NCBI GenBank assembly: GCA_021793295.1
Contig: JAJYTA010000019.1
Coordinates: 1 to 40,883, forward strand
Source: Actinomycetes bacterium
Lineage (GTDB): Bacteria > Actinomycetota > Actinomycetes > Jiangellales > Jiangellaceae
Direction of reading: 5' to 3'
Length of the DNA: 40,883 nt
Shown: piece by piece, positions 24,503-32,420 of the stretch
Numbering within the stretch: the first letter of the stretch is position 1
Layout: every line of letters begins with the position of its first letter
Made by a program: the position numbers and the translations under genes
The notes under the pieces: model-generated
The model's database searches: none
What the model was told of the DNA's origin: nothing
What the model saw: the letters and a program-made list of their open reading frames with translations, nothing else

Positions 24503-25210
24503 ATGACCATGTTTTCTCGTGCGCTCACGCGCGTCGGGCTCGCCGCGGGCGGCGTCGCCGTCGTCACCGTGGCCTCCGCGGCAGCCGCTGCCGCTCATGT
24601 CACCATCCACCCGGACACCGACGCCGCGGGCTCGTGGACCAAGATCACCGTCCGGGTACCGAACGAATCCGACACCGCCGGGACCACCGCCGTACGCCTG
24701 GACCTCCCCGCGGACACGCCGTTCCCGTCCGTTCGCGTCCAGCCGCATCCCGGCTGGACGGCCGAACTCACCACCGAACAGTTTCCCGAACCGGTCGAGG
24801 TTGGTGACTACACGCTCGAGGAGGCCGTCACGTCGGTGACGTGGACCGCCGACGACGGCGTCAGCATCGGGCCGGAGGAGTTCGACGAGTTCGCCATCTC
24901 CGTCGGGCCGCTGCCCGAGCCCGGCACGTACTTGTTCCCGGCCATCCAGACCTACGACGACGGCGAGGTCGTCCGGTGGGACATGGAGCCCGCCGACGAC
25001 GAGCCCGCGCGGCCGGCACCGGCGTTGACCGTCGTCGAGGCAGACGAGACAGCCGGCTCCGGCGGTGGGCATGGCCACGATGACCAGGCCACGACCAGCG
25101 ACGTCAGCACGTCGGACGATCTCGCTCGCGGCGTCGGCATCGGCGGCGTCGTGGTCGGCGCAGCCGGCCTCGGTCTCGGGGCAGCGGCGATCAGGCGGCG
25201 ACGTGCGTAG
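24503..25210 (+). CDS. YcnI-family (DUF1775) copper-binding exported protein
   Basis: A 235-residue secreted, membrane-anchored protein. The signal peptide (about 1-30, ending VASAAAAAA) leaves a mature N-terminal histidine, HVTIHPDTD, which is the copper ligand position in YcnI. The DUF1775 domain continues with KITVRVPNESDTAGTTAVRLDLP, VRVQPHPGWTAEL and VTWTADDG. A C-terminal hydrophobic helix plus RRRRA is a membrane anchor, and a GGGHGHDD histidine stretch precedes it. ATG 24503 has AAGGGA six bases upstream; the longer GTG start lacks one. It overlaps copC by 8 bp. Role: periplasmic-side copper chaperone or buffer; seen by domain, function from the family. Confidence 0.9.
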   Translation: MTMFSRALTRVGLAAGGVAVVTVASAAAAAAHVTIHPDTDAAGSWTKITVRVPNESDTAGTTAVRLDLPADTPFPSVRVQPHPGWTAELTTEQFPEPVEVGDYTLEEAVTSVTWTADDGVSIGPEEFDEFAISVGPLPEPGTYLFPAIQTYDDGEVVRWDMEPADDEPARPAPALTVVEADETAGSGGGHGHDDQATTSDVSTSDDLARGVGIGGVVVGAAGLGLGAAAIRRRRA

Positions 25211-25817
25211 GTTCGCTACAGCCGTTGCCGCAGCGATGCTTGCCGGGCTCGCCATCGGTGGGCCCGGCGCGTCGCCGGCCGCAGCCCATGACGTTCTGGT
25301 GGGGTCGTCGCCCGAGGACGGCGCCACCGTCACCGAGGCGCCCGACGCCGTGACGCTGACGTTCAACAACGCCATTCAGGACCGCTTCGCGCAGGTGGCG
25401 GTCCTCGACGCCGACGAGACGCCGGTCCAGGACGGCGAAGCGCAGGTCAGCGGCCCCACCGTCACCCAGCCCGTCGGTGAGCTACCCGACGGTGACTACA
25501 CGATCTCGTATCGGATCGTCTCGTCCGATGGCCATCCGGTCAGCGGCGAGTTGACGTTCACGGTCAGTGCGGGCGGTTCGGCCGACGAAGCCGCACCACC
25601 CACAGACACCCCGGCCAGTGAGCCGCCGACCGACGACGAGCCTGCCGACGCCGAGAGCGACGCCGCCGAACCCGCAAGCGCGGACGACAGCGGGGGCGGA
25701 CCCAGCACGCTGGTCGTCGTCCTCGTGGTGGCGCTCGCCGCCCTGGTGGTCGCGGGGGTCACCTTCGTCGCAGTCGGTGGTCGCCGCGGCGGGGACACGG
25801 AGGACACTGGTTCTTGA
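25203..25817 (+). CDS. copC: CopC-domain copper resistance protein
   Basis: A 204-residue exported CopC protein. The signal peptide (about 1-28) ends at AAAHDVLVGSSPEDG, so the mature protein starts with the N-terminal histidine that binds Cu(II); VTLTFNNAIQDRFAQVAVLD and IVSSDGHPVSGELTFTV (second His) complete the fold. After it come an acidic proline-rich linker and a transmembrane helix (LVVVLVVALAALVVAGVTFVA), giving a tethered CopC. GTG 25203 overlaps the YcnI stop by 8 bp; its own stop overlaps the next ATG by one base. It should pass copper to CopD. Confidence 0.92.
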   Translation: MRRFATAVAAAMLAGLAIGGPGASPAAAHDVLVGSSPEDGATVTEAPDAVTLTFNNAIQDRFAQVAVLDADETPVQDGEAQVSGPTVTQPVGELPDGDYTISYRIVSSDGHPVSGELTFTVSAGGSADEAAPPTDTPASEPPTDDEPADAESDAAEPASADDSGGGPSTLVVVLVVALAALVVAGVTFVAVGGRRGGDTEDTGS

Positions 25818-27829
25818 TGACGACGACAGCACGATCGACGACCGCCGACGCACCGCCGACGCGACGATGGGGCGCCGCGGCGGCCGGTGTGGCTGTCGTC
25901 GTGCTGGTCGTTGCGTTGTACCTCGGTGGTGGCGGCACGACGCCGTCGGTTCCCGGGCTGGGTGATCCCGGCGAGCTGACCCGGTGGGGACTGCCGATCG
26001 CGAAGGCGGTACTCGACGGGTCGGCGGCTGTGGTGATCGGCATGCTCGGGCTGGCGACCGTGCTGCCGGTCCGCAACGGTGAGCTCGGTGGCGACGCGTT
26101 ACGCGCACTGCGGGCTGCCTCGTGGGCGGCGCTCGTGCTGGCGGGCGCCGCCGCCACCGTGCACCTGCTGACTCTGTCCGATCTCGTCGGGCGCCCGCTC
26201 GGTGAGGCGCTGGCCGGTCAAGCGTTCACGTCATACACCGGCAGCGTCATCCAGGGCCAGGCCTACGCCGCCGTGTTCGTCCTGGCCTTGACGATCGTCC
26301 CGGCGGCCCGGCTCACCGTCGGGCACGGCGGTGCGATCGCTCTGCTGTGTCTGGGCATCGGGACACTCGTGCCGTTGGGCCTGATCGGGCATTCCTCGTC
26401 AGGCGACTACCACCATTCGGCCACCATCTCGCTGCTGGTGCACCTGATCGCGATGGCGCTGTGGGTCGGGGGTCTCATCGCCGTCGCCTGGTACGCCGGA
26501 CGGCGTGGGCGGGAGTTGCCGCGCGCCGCGCGGGCGTTCTCCGCGGTGGCGTTGGGCTGCTTCGTGCTCGTCGGCGCCAGCGGCGTGGTGAACGCGTGGG
26601 TCCGGTTCAACTCGATCACCGAGGTGTTCACGACCAGCTACGGCCTGATCATGTTCGGGAAGATCGTGGCACTGGTCGCCCTCGGCGTCGTCGGATACAT
26701 GCACCGCAACCGGACATTGCCGGTGCTGGAAGCCGGGCGGCGGGGTGCCTTCCGGCGGCTGGCTGCCGGTGAGATCGTCATCATGGGCGCAGCCGTCGGC
26801 CTGGCGGTGGCCTTGAGCCGGTCACAACCGCCGGTCCCGGACACGCCGGCCGTGCTCACCCCGGCCCGCGACCTGCTCGGCTATCCGCTGCCGCCGGAAT
26901 TCAGCGTCAGCCGCATCTTCACCGAGATCTACCCGGACGCGCTGTTCTCGATCGGCTGCCTGTGCGCATTCCTGCTGTACGCGGGCGGGGTGTGGCGCTT
27001 GCATCGCCGCGGCGACCGCTGGCCGGTCGGCCGCACGATCGCCTGGATGTCCGGCATCGCGATCGTCGCTTTCGCCGGTCTGTCCGGACTGCAGACCTAC
27101 GGCATGACGATGATGTCGGTGCACATGGTCCAGCACATGACGCTGATGATGGTGTGCCCCATCCTTCTGGTGCTCGGCGGCCCGATCACCCTCGCCCTAC
27201 GCGCCATCGGGCCAGCCCGTCGAGGCGACATCGGCCCACGCGAGATCATCCTCGCCGTCCTGAACAGCCGGGTGGTGCGTGTGCTCACCAACCCGCTGGT
27301 GGCGTTGACGCTGTTCGCGACCGGCTCGTTCATGGTCTACTTCAGCGGCCTGTTCGAGGCTGCGATGCGCGAGCACACCGGCCACCTGCTCATGAGCATG
27401 CACTTCCTGCTGGTGGGCTACCTCTTCTTCGAGATCCTGATCGGCATCGACCCGCTGCCCAAACGTCCCCCGTACCCGGCGAGAGTCGTCGTACATCTGC
27501 TCGCTGTCGCGATGCATGGGTTCTTCGGGTTGGCGTTGATGGAGTCGTCGCAGCTGATCGCCGGCGACTACTACCGCGACCTTCGCGACGGCATCGGGTG
27601 GCTGCCGGACACCCTCGCCGACCAGACGTTGGCCGGCCAGATCACGTGGGCCACCGGCGAGGTCCCCGGTGTCATCGTGATCATCATCCTGTTCGTCCAG
27701 TGGTATCGCTCCGACGAACGCGAAGCCCGCCGTTTCGACCGGCGCGAGGGTGACGACGAAGCCGAGCGGGCGGCCTACAACGCCTACCTCGCCCGGTTGG
27801 AGAAGGAGGCACAGCGGCGCGGCGAGTGA
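25817..27829 (+). CDS. CopD-CtaG fusion membrane protein (copper uptake/cytochrome oxidase assembly)
   Basis: A 670-residue polytopic protein with about 14 hydrophobic helices. The N-terminal half (about 20-330) is CopD-like (ISLLVHLIAMALWVGG, SYGLIMFGKIVALVALG). The C-terminal half (about 360-640) is CtaG/caa3-assembly-like (MMSVHMVQHMTLMMVCPILLVLGGP, HLLMSMHFLLVGYLFFE and MHGFFGLALMESS), with conserved histidines. The fusion is common in Actinobacteria. It would bring copper across the membrane and deliver it to oxidase assembly; this is from family knowledge. ATG 25817 shares one base with the copC stop. The C-terminal tail is charged and cytoplasmic. It ends 60 bp before tRNA-Phe. Confidence 0.9.
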   Translation: MTTTARSTTADAPPTRRWGAAAAGVAVVVLVVALYLGGGGTTPSVPGLGDPGELTRWGLPIAKAVLDGSAAVVIGMLGLATVLPVRNGELGGDALRALRAASWAALVLAGAAATVHLLTLSDLVGRPLGEALAGQAFTSYTGSVIQGQAYAAVFVLALTIVPAARLTVGHGGAIALLCLGIGTLVPLGLIGHSSSGDYHHSATISLLVHLIAMALWVGGLIAVAWYAGRRGRELPRAARAFSAVALGCFVLVGASGVVNAWVRFNSITEVFTTSYGLIMFGKIVALVALGVVGYMHRNRTLPVLEAGRRGAFRRLAAGEIVIMGAAVGLAVALSRSQPPVPDTPAVLTPARDLLGYPLPPEFSVSRIFTEIYPDALFSIGCLCAFLLYAGGVWRLHRRGDRWPVGRTIAWMSGIAIVAFAGLSGLQTYGMTMMSVHMVQHMTLMMVCPILLVLGGPITLALRAIGPARRGDIGPREIILAVLNSRVVRVLTNPLVALTLFATGSFMVYFSGLFEAAMREHTGHLLMSMHFLLVGYLFFEILIGIDPLPKRPPYPARVVVHLLAVAMHGFFGLALMESSQLIAGDYYRDLRDGIGWLPDTLADQTLAGQITWATGEVPGVIVIIILFVQWYRSDEREARRFDRREGDDEAERAAYNAYLARLEKEAQRRGE

Positions 27830-27888
27830 TCTCCCCCGCGATTTCACCCGTACGCCGCCTGTCAGCTAAACTCGTCACGCCACACCGA

Positions 27889-27961
27889 GGACAGGTAGCT
27901 CAGTTGGAAGAGCGTCCGCCTGAAAAGCGGAAGGTCGGCGGATCGAACCCGCCCCTGTCCA
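27889..27961 (+). tRNA. tRNA-Phe (anticodon GAA), unusual T-loop
   Basis: A 73-nt cloverleaf: acceptor GGACAGG/CCTGTCC, D-stem GCTC/GAGC, anticodon stem TCCGC/GCGGA with loop CTGAAAA (anticodon GAA), T-stem GGCGG/CCGCC, discriminator A, no encoded CCA. The T-loop reads ATCGAAC, so position 54 is A instead of the near-universal T. All other conserved positions are intact. It abuts the island that follows, so it may have been an integration site, but I found no second copy of its 3' end. Confidence 0.93.
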
Positions 27962-27969
27962 CCGTTTCA

Positions 27970-27992
27970 CCAGCGTCGATACCGGGCGCTGG
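27970..27992. terminator. Hairpin after tRNA-Phe
   Basis: CCAGCG (27970-27975) pairs with CGCTGG (27987-27992), 9 bp after the tRNA end. Weak but well placed for termination. Confidence 0.4.
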
Positions 27993-28140
27993 CTAGCGTG
28001 CACCGGTGTCGTTTCATCTTTTCTTGGTCGCACGCGCATGGCACATCGCGCGTTGGGCCCGGTGCCAAGCGATATATGCGGGCGAGGCAGCATGCGATGC
28101 GGGTGCCTGAGGCAGCGCGCTGCATGGCACGGCCTAGGCC

Positions 28141-28662
28141 TCAGACGGCTCTGTACGAATCCTGGTCGATCACTTCCTCGCCTTCGCCGTCCGGTTCTTC
28201 GAAGCCCGCCAGATACTGCTCGAGTACCTGGTCCGTGATCGGGAACGCAGCGTTGGCGTCGAACCGGCCAGCTCGCTCCTTGAGTCGCCGGCGCACTTCG
28301 TCGGCATTGACCTTGAGGTAGATCAGTCGCCACGTGCCACCGGCCCGCTCGACGAGTGACTTGTACTGGTCTCGACGTGCGCGCTGCCAGAAGCTGAAAT
28401 CGACGACAACGTCTCGACCATCGGTGACCAGCCGAACCAGTCGCTCACGCAGTGCGGTCTCAGCCTCGCCCTGGAGCCTCTCGTACTCCTGTGGCTCGTA
28501 ATCGATCCCGTACCGCCCAGCGTGCTGCCAGATGTGTTCGTCGATCGACAGCCGGGTGTAGCCGGAGGCCTCTAAGCGCTTGGCGTACGTCGTCTTGCCG
28601 GAACCAGCCACTCCACACAGAAGGACGACCTTCGACCGCGACCCGGTCGGGCAAGGACACAT
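28141..28662 (-). CDS. P-loop NTPase/kinase (AAA_33, zeta-toxin-like fold)
   Basis: A 173-residue protein with Walker A GVAGSGKTTYAKRLE (18-32) and acidic strand ends at LSIDEH and VVVDFSFWQRARRDQY; the latter matches the substrate-binding and lid region of AAA_33/zeta-like kinases that phosphorylate small molecules or RNA. The arginine-rich stretch EVRRRLKERAGRF is the lid. ATG 28662 has AGGG about eight bases upstream. No antitoxin-like partner gene is next to it, so a toxin role is not supported. It faces tRNA-Phe and is transcribed in the same direction as the GntR gene behind it (52 bp gap), possibly from that promoter. Confidence 0.8.
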   Translation of the reverse strand: MCPCPTGSRSKVVLLCGVAGSGKTTYAKRLEASGYTRLSIDEHIWQHAGRYGIDYEPQEYERLQGEAETALRERLVRLVTDGRDVVVDFSFWQRARRDQYKSLVERAGGTWRLIYLKVNADEVRRRLKERAGRFDANAAFPITDQVLEQYLAGFEEPDGEGEEVIDQDSYRAV

Positions 28663-28713
28663 GGGACAACCCTAGGGCCGCCTCGTCTTGCGACGCGCAC
28701 ACGCGAGACGGAA

Positions 28714-29511
28714 TTAGATGGTGGCGGGGTCACTATCGCCGTCAGGGACTGTGAACTGATACGCCAGGACGTACCGGTCTCCCGGGATGATGATGTTGGC
28801 GACCTCGACCGGCCGCCCGTCCGTCATGAGAGTTCGCCAGATGTCGAAGACCTGCACCCCGGCTGGAATTTCGAGAGTGTCGGCTTCTTCCTGGAACGGT
28901 GGTCGGATTGCGACTTCCTCGCTCACATGTGTGATGCGGACGCCGATCGAGTCCATGCGGGCGATGACGCCGGCCCCAGCCATCGGTCCATCCTCGGGCA
29001 CTTCGACGGCCGTTCCCTCGGTGATGTTCAGAGGCTCGTAGGAGATCGAGGTCTGTATTGGACGCTCGTTGGCGAGGAATCTGTAGTGAGTGCGCATCAC
29101 GGCACTGCCGATCGTGATCTTCAAACGCTCGGCGATGTCGGGCGGCGCCGTGGTCTTCTCACTGTCGGCTTCGACTCTAGGGTTCATTCCAGCCGCGCGC
29201 GCCTCGGTGGCGAACTCGCCAGCCGCCTTGGTCCGTCGGTAGCGGCGGGGCCGACGTTCGAGGCGTCGCCGGTCGGCGACGAAGGTGCCCACCTTCGGGA
29301 TCTTCGTAATGAGTCCCAGGTTCGCTACAGCCGCGAGAGCTTCGCGCGCTGTCCACCGCGCGACTCCGTACCGGTCCATGAGGACGTTCTCACCGGGCAC
29401 CCGGTCCCCCGGCCGCAGGTCGCCAGACTCTATGGCCTGTCGGAGCACAGCCGCGATCTGCTGATTCTTGGGCCGCTGGTCTTTGGGATCGAGTTCGGGC
29501 AGGTGGTTCAT
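28714..29511 (-). CDS. GntR/HutC-family regulator with UTRA domain (KorSA-like)
   Basis: A 265-residue repressor. The N-terminal GntR winged helix (about 10-80) has QQIAAVLRQAIESGDLRPGDR and RYGVARWTAREALAAVANLGLI; the UTRA ligand domain follows (about 105-255; MRTHYRFLANERPIQTSISY, RMDSIGVRITHVSEEVAIRP, VFDIWRTLMTDGRPVEVANIIIPGDRY). This type, like KorSA of pSAM2, is frequent in actinomycete integrative elements, where it represses replication and transfer genes. ATG 29511 has GGAAGG nine bases upstream; ATG 29520 directly abuts that site. Three copies of a TTCTCCGGAGA-core palindrome stand upstream, so autoregulation is likely. Confidence 0.88.
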   Translation of the reverse strand: MNHLPELDPKDQRPKNQQIAAVLRQAIESGDLRPGDRVPGENVLMDRYGVARWTAREALAAVANLGLITKIPKVGTFVADRRRLERRPRRYRRTKAAGEFATEARAAGMNPRVEADSEKTTAPPDIAERLKITIGSAVMRTHYRFLANERPIQTSISYEPLNITEGTAVEVPEDGPMAGAGVIARMDSIGVRITHVSEEVAIRPPFQEEADTLEIPAGVQVFDIWRTLMTDGRPVEVANIIIPGDRYVLAYQFTVPDGDSDPATI

Positions 29512-29531
29512 ACCGACCATCCTTCCCGTGT

Positions 29532-29623
29532 TTCTCCGGAGAACACAATACGTTCTGGACTAGAACCTTGCCTTCTCCGGAGATGAGCGATATATCTATA
29601 CGTCAACTTCTCCGGAGAAGTTG
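29532..29623. promoter_or_regulatory. Three palindromic operators for the GntR regulator
   Basis: TTCTCCGGAGAA at 29532-29543, TTCTCCGGAGAT at 29573-29584 and CAACTTCTCCGGAGAAGTTG at 29604-29623 (20-bp perfect palindrome). Centres are 41 and 35 bp apart. An AT-rich GATATATCTATACG lies between the second and third, where a promoter reading right towards the primase remnant could sit. TATTGT on the minus strand near the first is a candidate -10 of the regulator gene. Confidence 0.8.
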
Positions 29624-29939
29624 TTCTGACGAGCCCAGGCACGTAAACCGCACCTGTGGGTGGTGTGGTCGATGGAGGCGCATACCGGACTGATTGTTCG
29701 GGAGGCAAACCGCGGTGAGCCGGCCGGCGCTGGCAGAAGGCAAGCAGTCAGATGAAGCCCGTAGCGACTGTCACTGCTCCGGTTGGTCTTGGCAGATGAG
29801 ATGGCCGGATTTGCATGCACGTACACCACCGGTGCAATCGCCGATCTGTTGGTGAAACAGATGGTGACCACGAGAGGGGCAGAGATGATCACAGAGACGG
29901 TAGGTTCGAGGACCGAATCGGAAGGCGGTGCATTGACCG
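29624..29939. other. Leader region before the primase remnant, no firm gene
   Basis: These 316 bases carry one frame worth noting: from 29798 (ATGAGATGGCCGG) it reads MRWPD-type and out-of-frame alternatives, none with a good ribosome site or coding bias. A frame beginning near 29783 (MVLADEMAGFACTYTTGAIAD) runs on into the primase region in another frame and looks partly protein-like at its start. It may be a decayed small gene of the element. Confidence 0.35.
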
Positions 29940-30603
29940 ATGCCCACCACGCAGAACCGGCTACTCGAAGCTGCGTTGTCGTACACACGACGCGGGATGC
30001 CCGTGACTCCTGCCAGCGGAATGGTCCGCCGAAGTGGACTTCGAACCTGGCTTTCGCCTGGCCAACGATGGCAGTGCGCGTGCGGGACAGAGCCGTGCAT
30101 CAGTCCCGGCGATCACCCGCTCCCCGAGACGCAGCGATCATCACCCCTAAGGACCCTCGCCGACATCGAGGCAGCGTGGACGGGTCCAACGCCACCGAAC
30201 GTGATGATCGGCCCATCGCCAACGGTCGATCTCTGGTGTACCGCGCGAGATCGGAGCCCTGGGAATGCGATATCTGGAGCAGAGCGGCCCACAAATCTGG
30301 CCGCCAGTCATGCGCCAGCCGAACGGGCGGTGGCTCATGGCAACCGCTTCATTGTCCGGCCCGGTCCCTCAGATCAAGGCGCACAACAGCGCAGTGAGCC
30401 GACTGGCCTCCGATGCCACCGTGCTGGCACCACCGTCGCGTCTACCGTCGGGAAAGGTCCGCTGGCTGTGGTCGCAGCGATTTCCTCATACGCCGTTGCC
30501 CGAAGCTTGGCCGGTGCTGTCAGCGCTGGCCACTGCCGCGGATCGGCTACACCCGTGGGAAGTGCGCGATGAAACCAGTCTGGCGACGCAGTCTGGATCG
30601 TGA
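29940..30603 (+). pseudogene. Bifunctional DNA primase/polymerase (prim-pol), frameshifted
   Basis: The first frame (29940 to about 30236) reads LLEAALSYTRRGMPVTPASG, then QCACGTEPCISPGDHP and NVMIGPSPTVDLW, the N-terminal pattern of the prim-pol family. At about 30237 the homology moves to the next frame, which reads VPREIGALGMRYLEQ, then LAPPSRLPSGKVRW and PLPEAWPVLSAL to a stop at 30603. The break falls in the usual D-x-x-D-V-P motif; two missing bases (or one extra T at 30237) would restore it and the acidic residue lost there. Full-length relatives of this short type are about 200-300 residues, so the pieces add up. Either a true pseudogene or a sequencing error. Confidence 0.7.
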
Positions 30604-31234
30604 GGCCGATCGCTCGAGACGATTTCCGCCGCCCGACCAAGGGCGCCTGCGAGTCGAAGCCCGGGACGACCCAATCACGGGATTGGTGGCGTGGACCAAC
30701 TTCTACCCTGCCTTGCCGGAGATGCTGGCAACCGAGTGCCGGGCTCGAAGGACCGTCGGACTCGCGATCGGGGACGTGGACAATCTCAAGGCCTACGTCG
30801 AAGACGCCAACTCGGTCGACGTCGAGTCCTTCGGGCATCTTGCCGGGAACGCGCTGATGAGACGACTTGGGACGGTGGCACGATGCTGGCTGCATGAAGC
30901 TGGTCCCAACCATGCCTGCATGGCGACCTTCGGCGGCGACGAACTGGTCCTTGTCGCAGAGACCGGGAGTGGCCGCGAGTTCGACGACGACGTAAACAGC
31001 CTGCGCGATGCACTGTGCACCGCGCTCCCGTGCACGGTTTCGTTCAGCACGGCCGTCGTCACCGCGGACCACGCGCCGCCAGGAGCTGGTGCCGAACGGT
31101 GGAGAGAGTTCACCACACATGCGATTGCACGCGTCGATCGTGCGCTGTTCAATCACAAGAAAGCTCGTCGCGACGATCCCGATCTCATACCAGCAGGCTT
31201 CGTCGCGCCAGCCACGCTCAGCACCCGTGTCTGA
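30569..31234 (+). CDS. GGDEF-domain protein next to the primase remnant
   Basis: A 221-residue soluble protein with one nucleotide-cyclase-like domain: DPITGLVAWTNFYPALPEML (start of the domain, about 34-53), AIGDVDNLKAYVED (metal-binding Asp), FGHLAGNALMRRLG and ATFGGDELVLVAE (GGDEL signature). No sensor, membrane or EAL domain and no RxxD inhibitory site is obvious. It could be a diguanylate cyclase, or a related palm-domain enzyme used by the element. ATG 30569 lies inside the last 35 bases of the prim-pol remnant, so the two were probably coupled. The C-terminal tail RALFNHKKARRDDPDLIPAG is typical of GGDEF ends. Confidence 0.82.
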   Translation: MKPVWRRSLDREADRSRRFPPPDQGRLRVEARDDPITGLVAWTNFYPALPEMLATECRARRTVGLAIGDVDNLKAYVEDANSVDVESFGHLAGNALMRRLGTVARCWLHEAGPNHACMATFGGDELVLVAETGSGREFDDDVNSLRDALCTALPCTVSFSTAVVTADHAPPGAGAERWREFTTHAIARVDRALFNHKKARRDDPDLIPAGFVAPATLSTRV

Positions 31235-31342
31235 TTTCGCCCCGGCTGAGCATCGTCGGTACCGGCAGGCCGTTTCAGAGCAGCCGGAAAGCGGTAGAGT
31301 ACCGCGTGCTAGGAGGGTGGCCGGATCGAGGGAGCAGCAACC

Positions 31343-31954
31343 GTGAGCATCGAGTTCCTCGTCACGTCACTGATCGTCGTCGCCATTCCGGGCACCGGCG
31401 TGCTGTACACGATGGCCGCCGGACTCTCGCGCGGCGCAAGGGCAAGTGTCGTGGCGGCGGTTGGATGCACGCTGGGCATCGTTCCCCACATGGTCGCGGC
31501 CATCACCGGCCTGGCCGCCCTGCTGCACACGAGCGCGACCGCATTCCAGGTCCTCAAGTACCTGGGTGTGGCCTACCTACTGTTCATGGCGTGGAGCACT
31601 CTGCGCGACACGGGTGCGTTCACTGCCGAGGCAGAGGCCGCGCCTCGATCCATCGCGAAGGTGATCGGCTCGGGCATTCTCATCAACATCCTCAACCCGA
31701 AGCTCACGATCTTCTTCTTCGCTTTCCTGCCGCAATTCGTCAGCATCGGAGCGCCCGGCGCGTTGCCGCGAATGGTCGAACTGAGTGCGGTCTTCATGGC
31801 GCTGACGTTCGTGGTGTTCGTCGGGTACGGCAAGCTCGCCGCAGTGGTCCGCTCTCACGTCCTCTCGCGCCCGCGCGTCATGGCGTGGATGCGCCGCACC
31901 TTCGCGGGCGCGTTCGTCGCGCTCAGCGCCCGGCTCGCCATCGCGCAGCAATGA
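31343..31954 (+). CDS. LysE/RhtB-family amino acid exporter
   Basis: A 203-residue inner-membrane protein with about six helices; the N-terminal VVAIPGTGVLYTMAAGLSRG matches the conserved PGP-type motif of the LysE/RhtB family (here PGTG), and GSGILINILNPKLTIFFFAFLP is the second family hallmark (INILNPK). It should export amino acids such as homoserine lactone, threonine or lysine analogues; substrate unknown. GTG 31343 has GGGAG at 31330-31334, eight bases away, and TAGAGT at about 31294 could be its -10. It stands alone after the GGDEF gene. Confidence 0.88.
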   Translation: MSIEFLVTSLIVVAIPGTGVLYTMAAGLSRGARASVVAAVGCTLGIVPHMVAAITGLAALLHTSATAFQVLKYLGVAYLLFMAWSTLRDTGAFTAEAEAAPRSIAKVIGSGILINILNPKLTIFFFAFLPQFVSIGAPGALPRMVELSAVFMALTFVVFVGYGKLAAVVRSHVLSRPRVMAWMRRTFAGAFVALSARLAIAQQ

Positions 31955-32370
31955 CCATCGAGCAGACTGCGACGATGTCCGAGCAGTTGCCAACCGTGTG
32001 GGTGTTGGCTCCGCACGCAACAACGCCCACCAGTTCAGTGCCGCGTATCGACGTTGACGAACGTCCGCGCTAGACCGGCCGGGAGCATCACAACGAGCTC
32101 GACCAGCCGAACATGTACGAGGTGAATCTGATTGCTGACTCGGACACGGGCGGCGATTCAGATCCCCGCCGCCCGTGTCGACGTCTGGCGGCTTCTCGGT
32201 GTGCTCGATCACGTCGAATCCTCGAAAGGACGACGGTTGATCGCACCTGCGACGCCGACCACTGCCCGTGTGATCCGCGCCTGACGAATCACACATGTTT
32301 CACGCGATGACGCGCACTGCCCCCTACCGGCCCGCCGCCTACGGGCCCGACCTTTGACTTCACCAAACAC
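31955..32370. other. Intergenic region with a 13-bp perfect hairpin
   Basis: No convincing gene lies in these 416 bases. GACACGGGCGGCG (32143-32155) pairs perfectly with CGCCGCCCGTGTC (32167-32179) around an 11-nt loop, a terminator-like hairpin without a T-run, about 190 bp after the exporter gene. A 40-codon frame beginning at 31951 overlaps the exporter stop but has no other support. Confidence 0.5.
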
Positions 32371-32408
32371 CGCTCGACACTCGCCAGGCGCGAGTACCTT
32401 GCCGAGCG
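32371..32408 (-). terminator. Nested hairpin downstream of bldC
   Basis: CGCTCG (32371-32376) pairs with CGAGCG (32403-32408), and inside it ACTCGC (32379-32384) pairs with GCGAGT (32390-32395). It lies 13 bp after the bldC stop on the bldC strand. Confidence 0.6.
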
Positions 32409-32420
32409 GGCCTCACCCCT

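Noticed and set aside
28141-28662. Zeta-type toxin of a toxin-antitoxin pair
   Set aside because: The fold is compatible, but no small antitoxin gene is next to it; a small-molecule kinase is the safer reading.
27889-31234. Attachment site duplication for an element integrated at tRNA-Phe
   Set aside because: I looked for a second copy of the tRNA 3' end (GGATCGAACCCGCC and CCTGTCC regions) to the right and found none, and no integrase gene is present; association with the tRNA is only positional.
31951-32073. 40-codon frame overlapping the stop of the LysE gene
   Set aside because: The ATGA overlap is suggestive, but there is no ribosome site, no recognisable sequence and no clear coding pattern.
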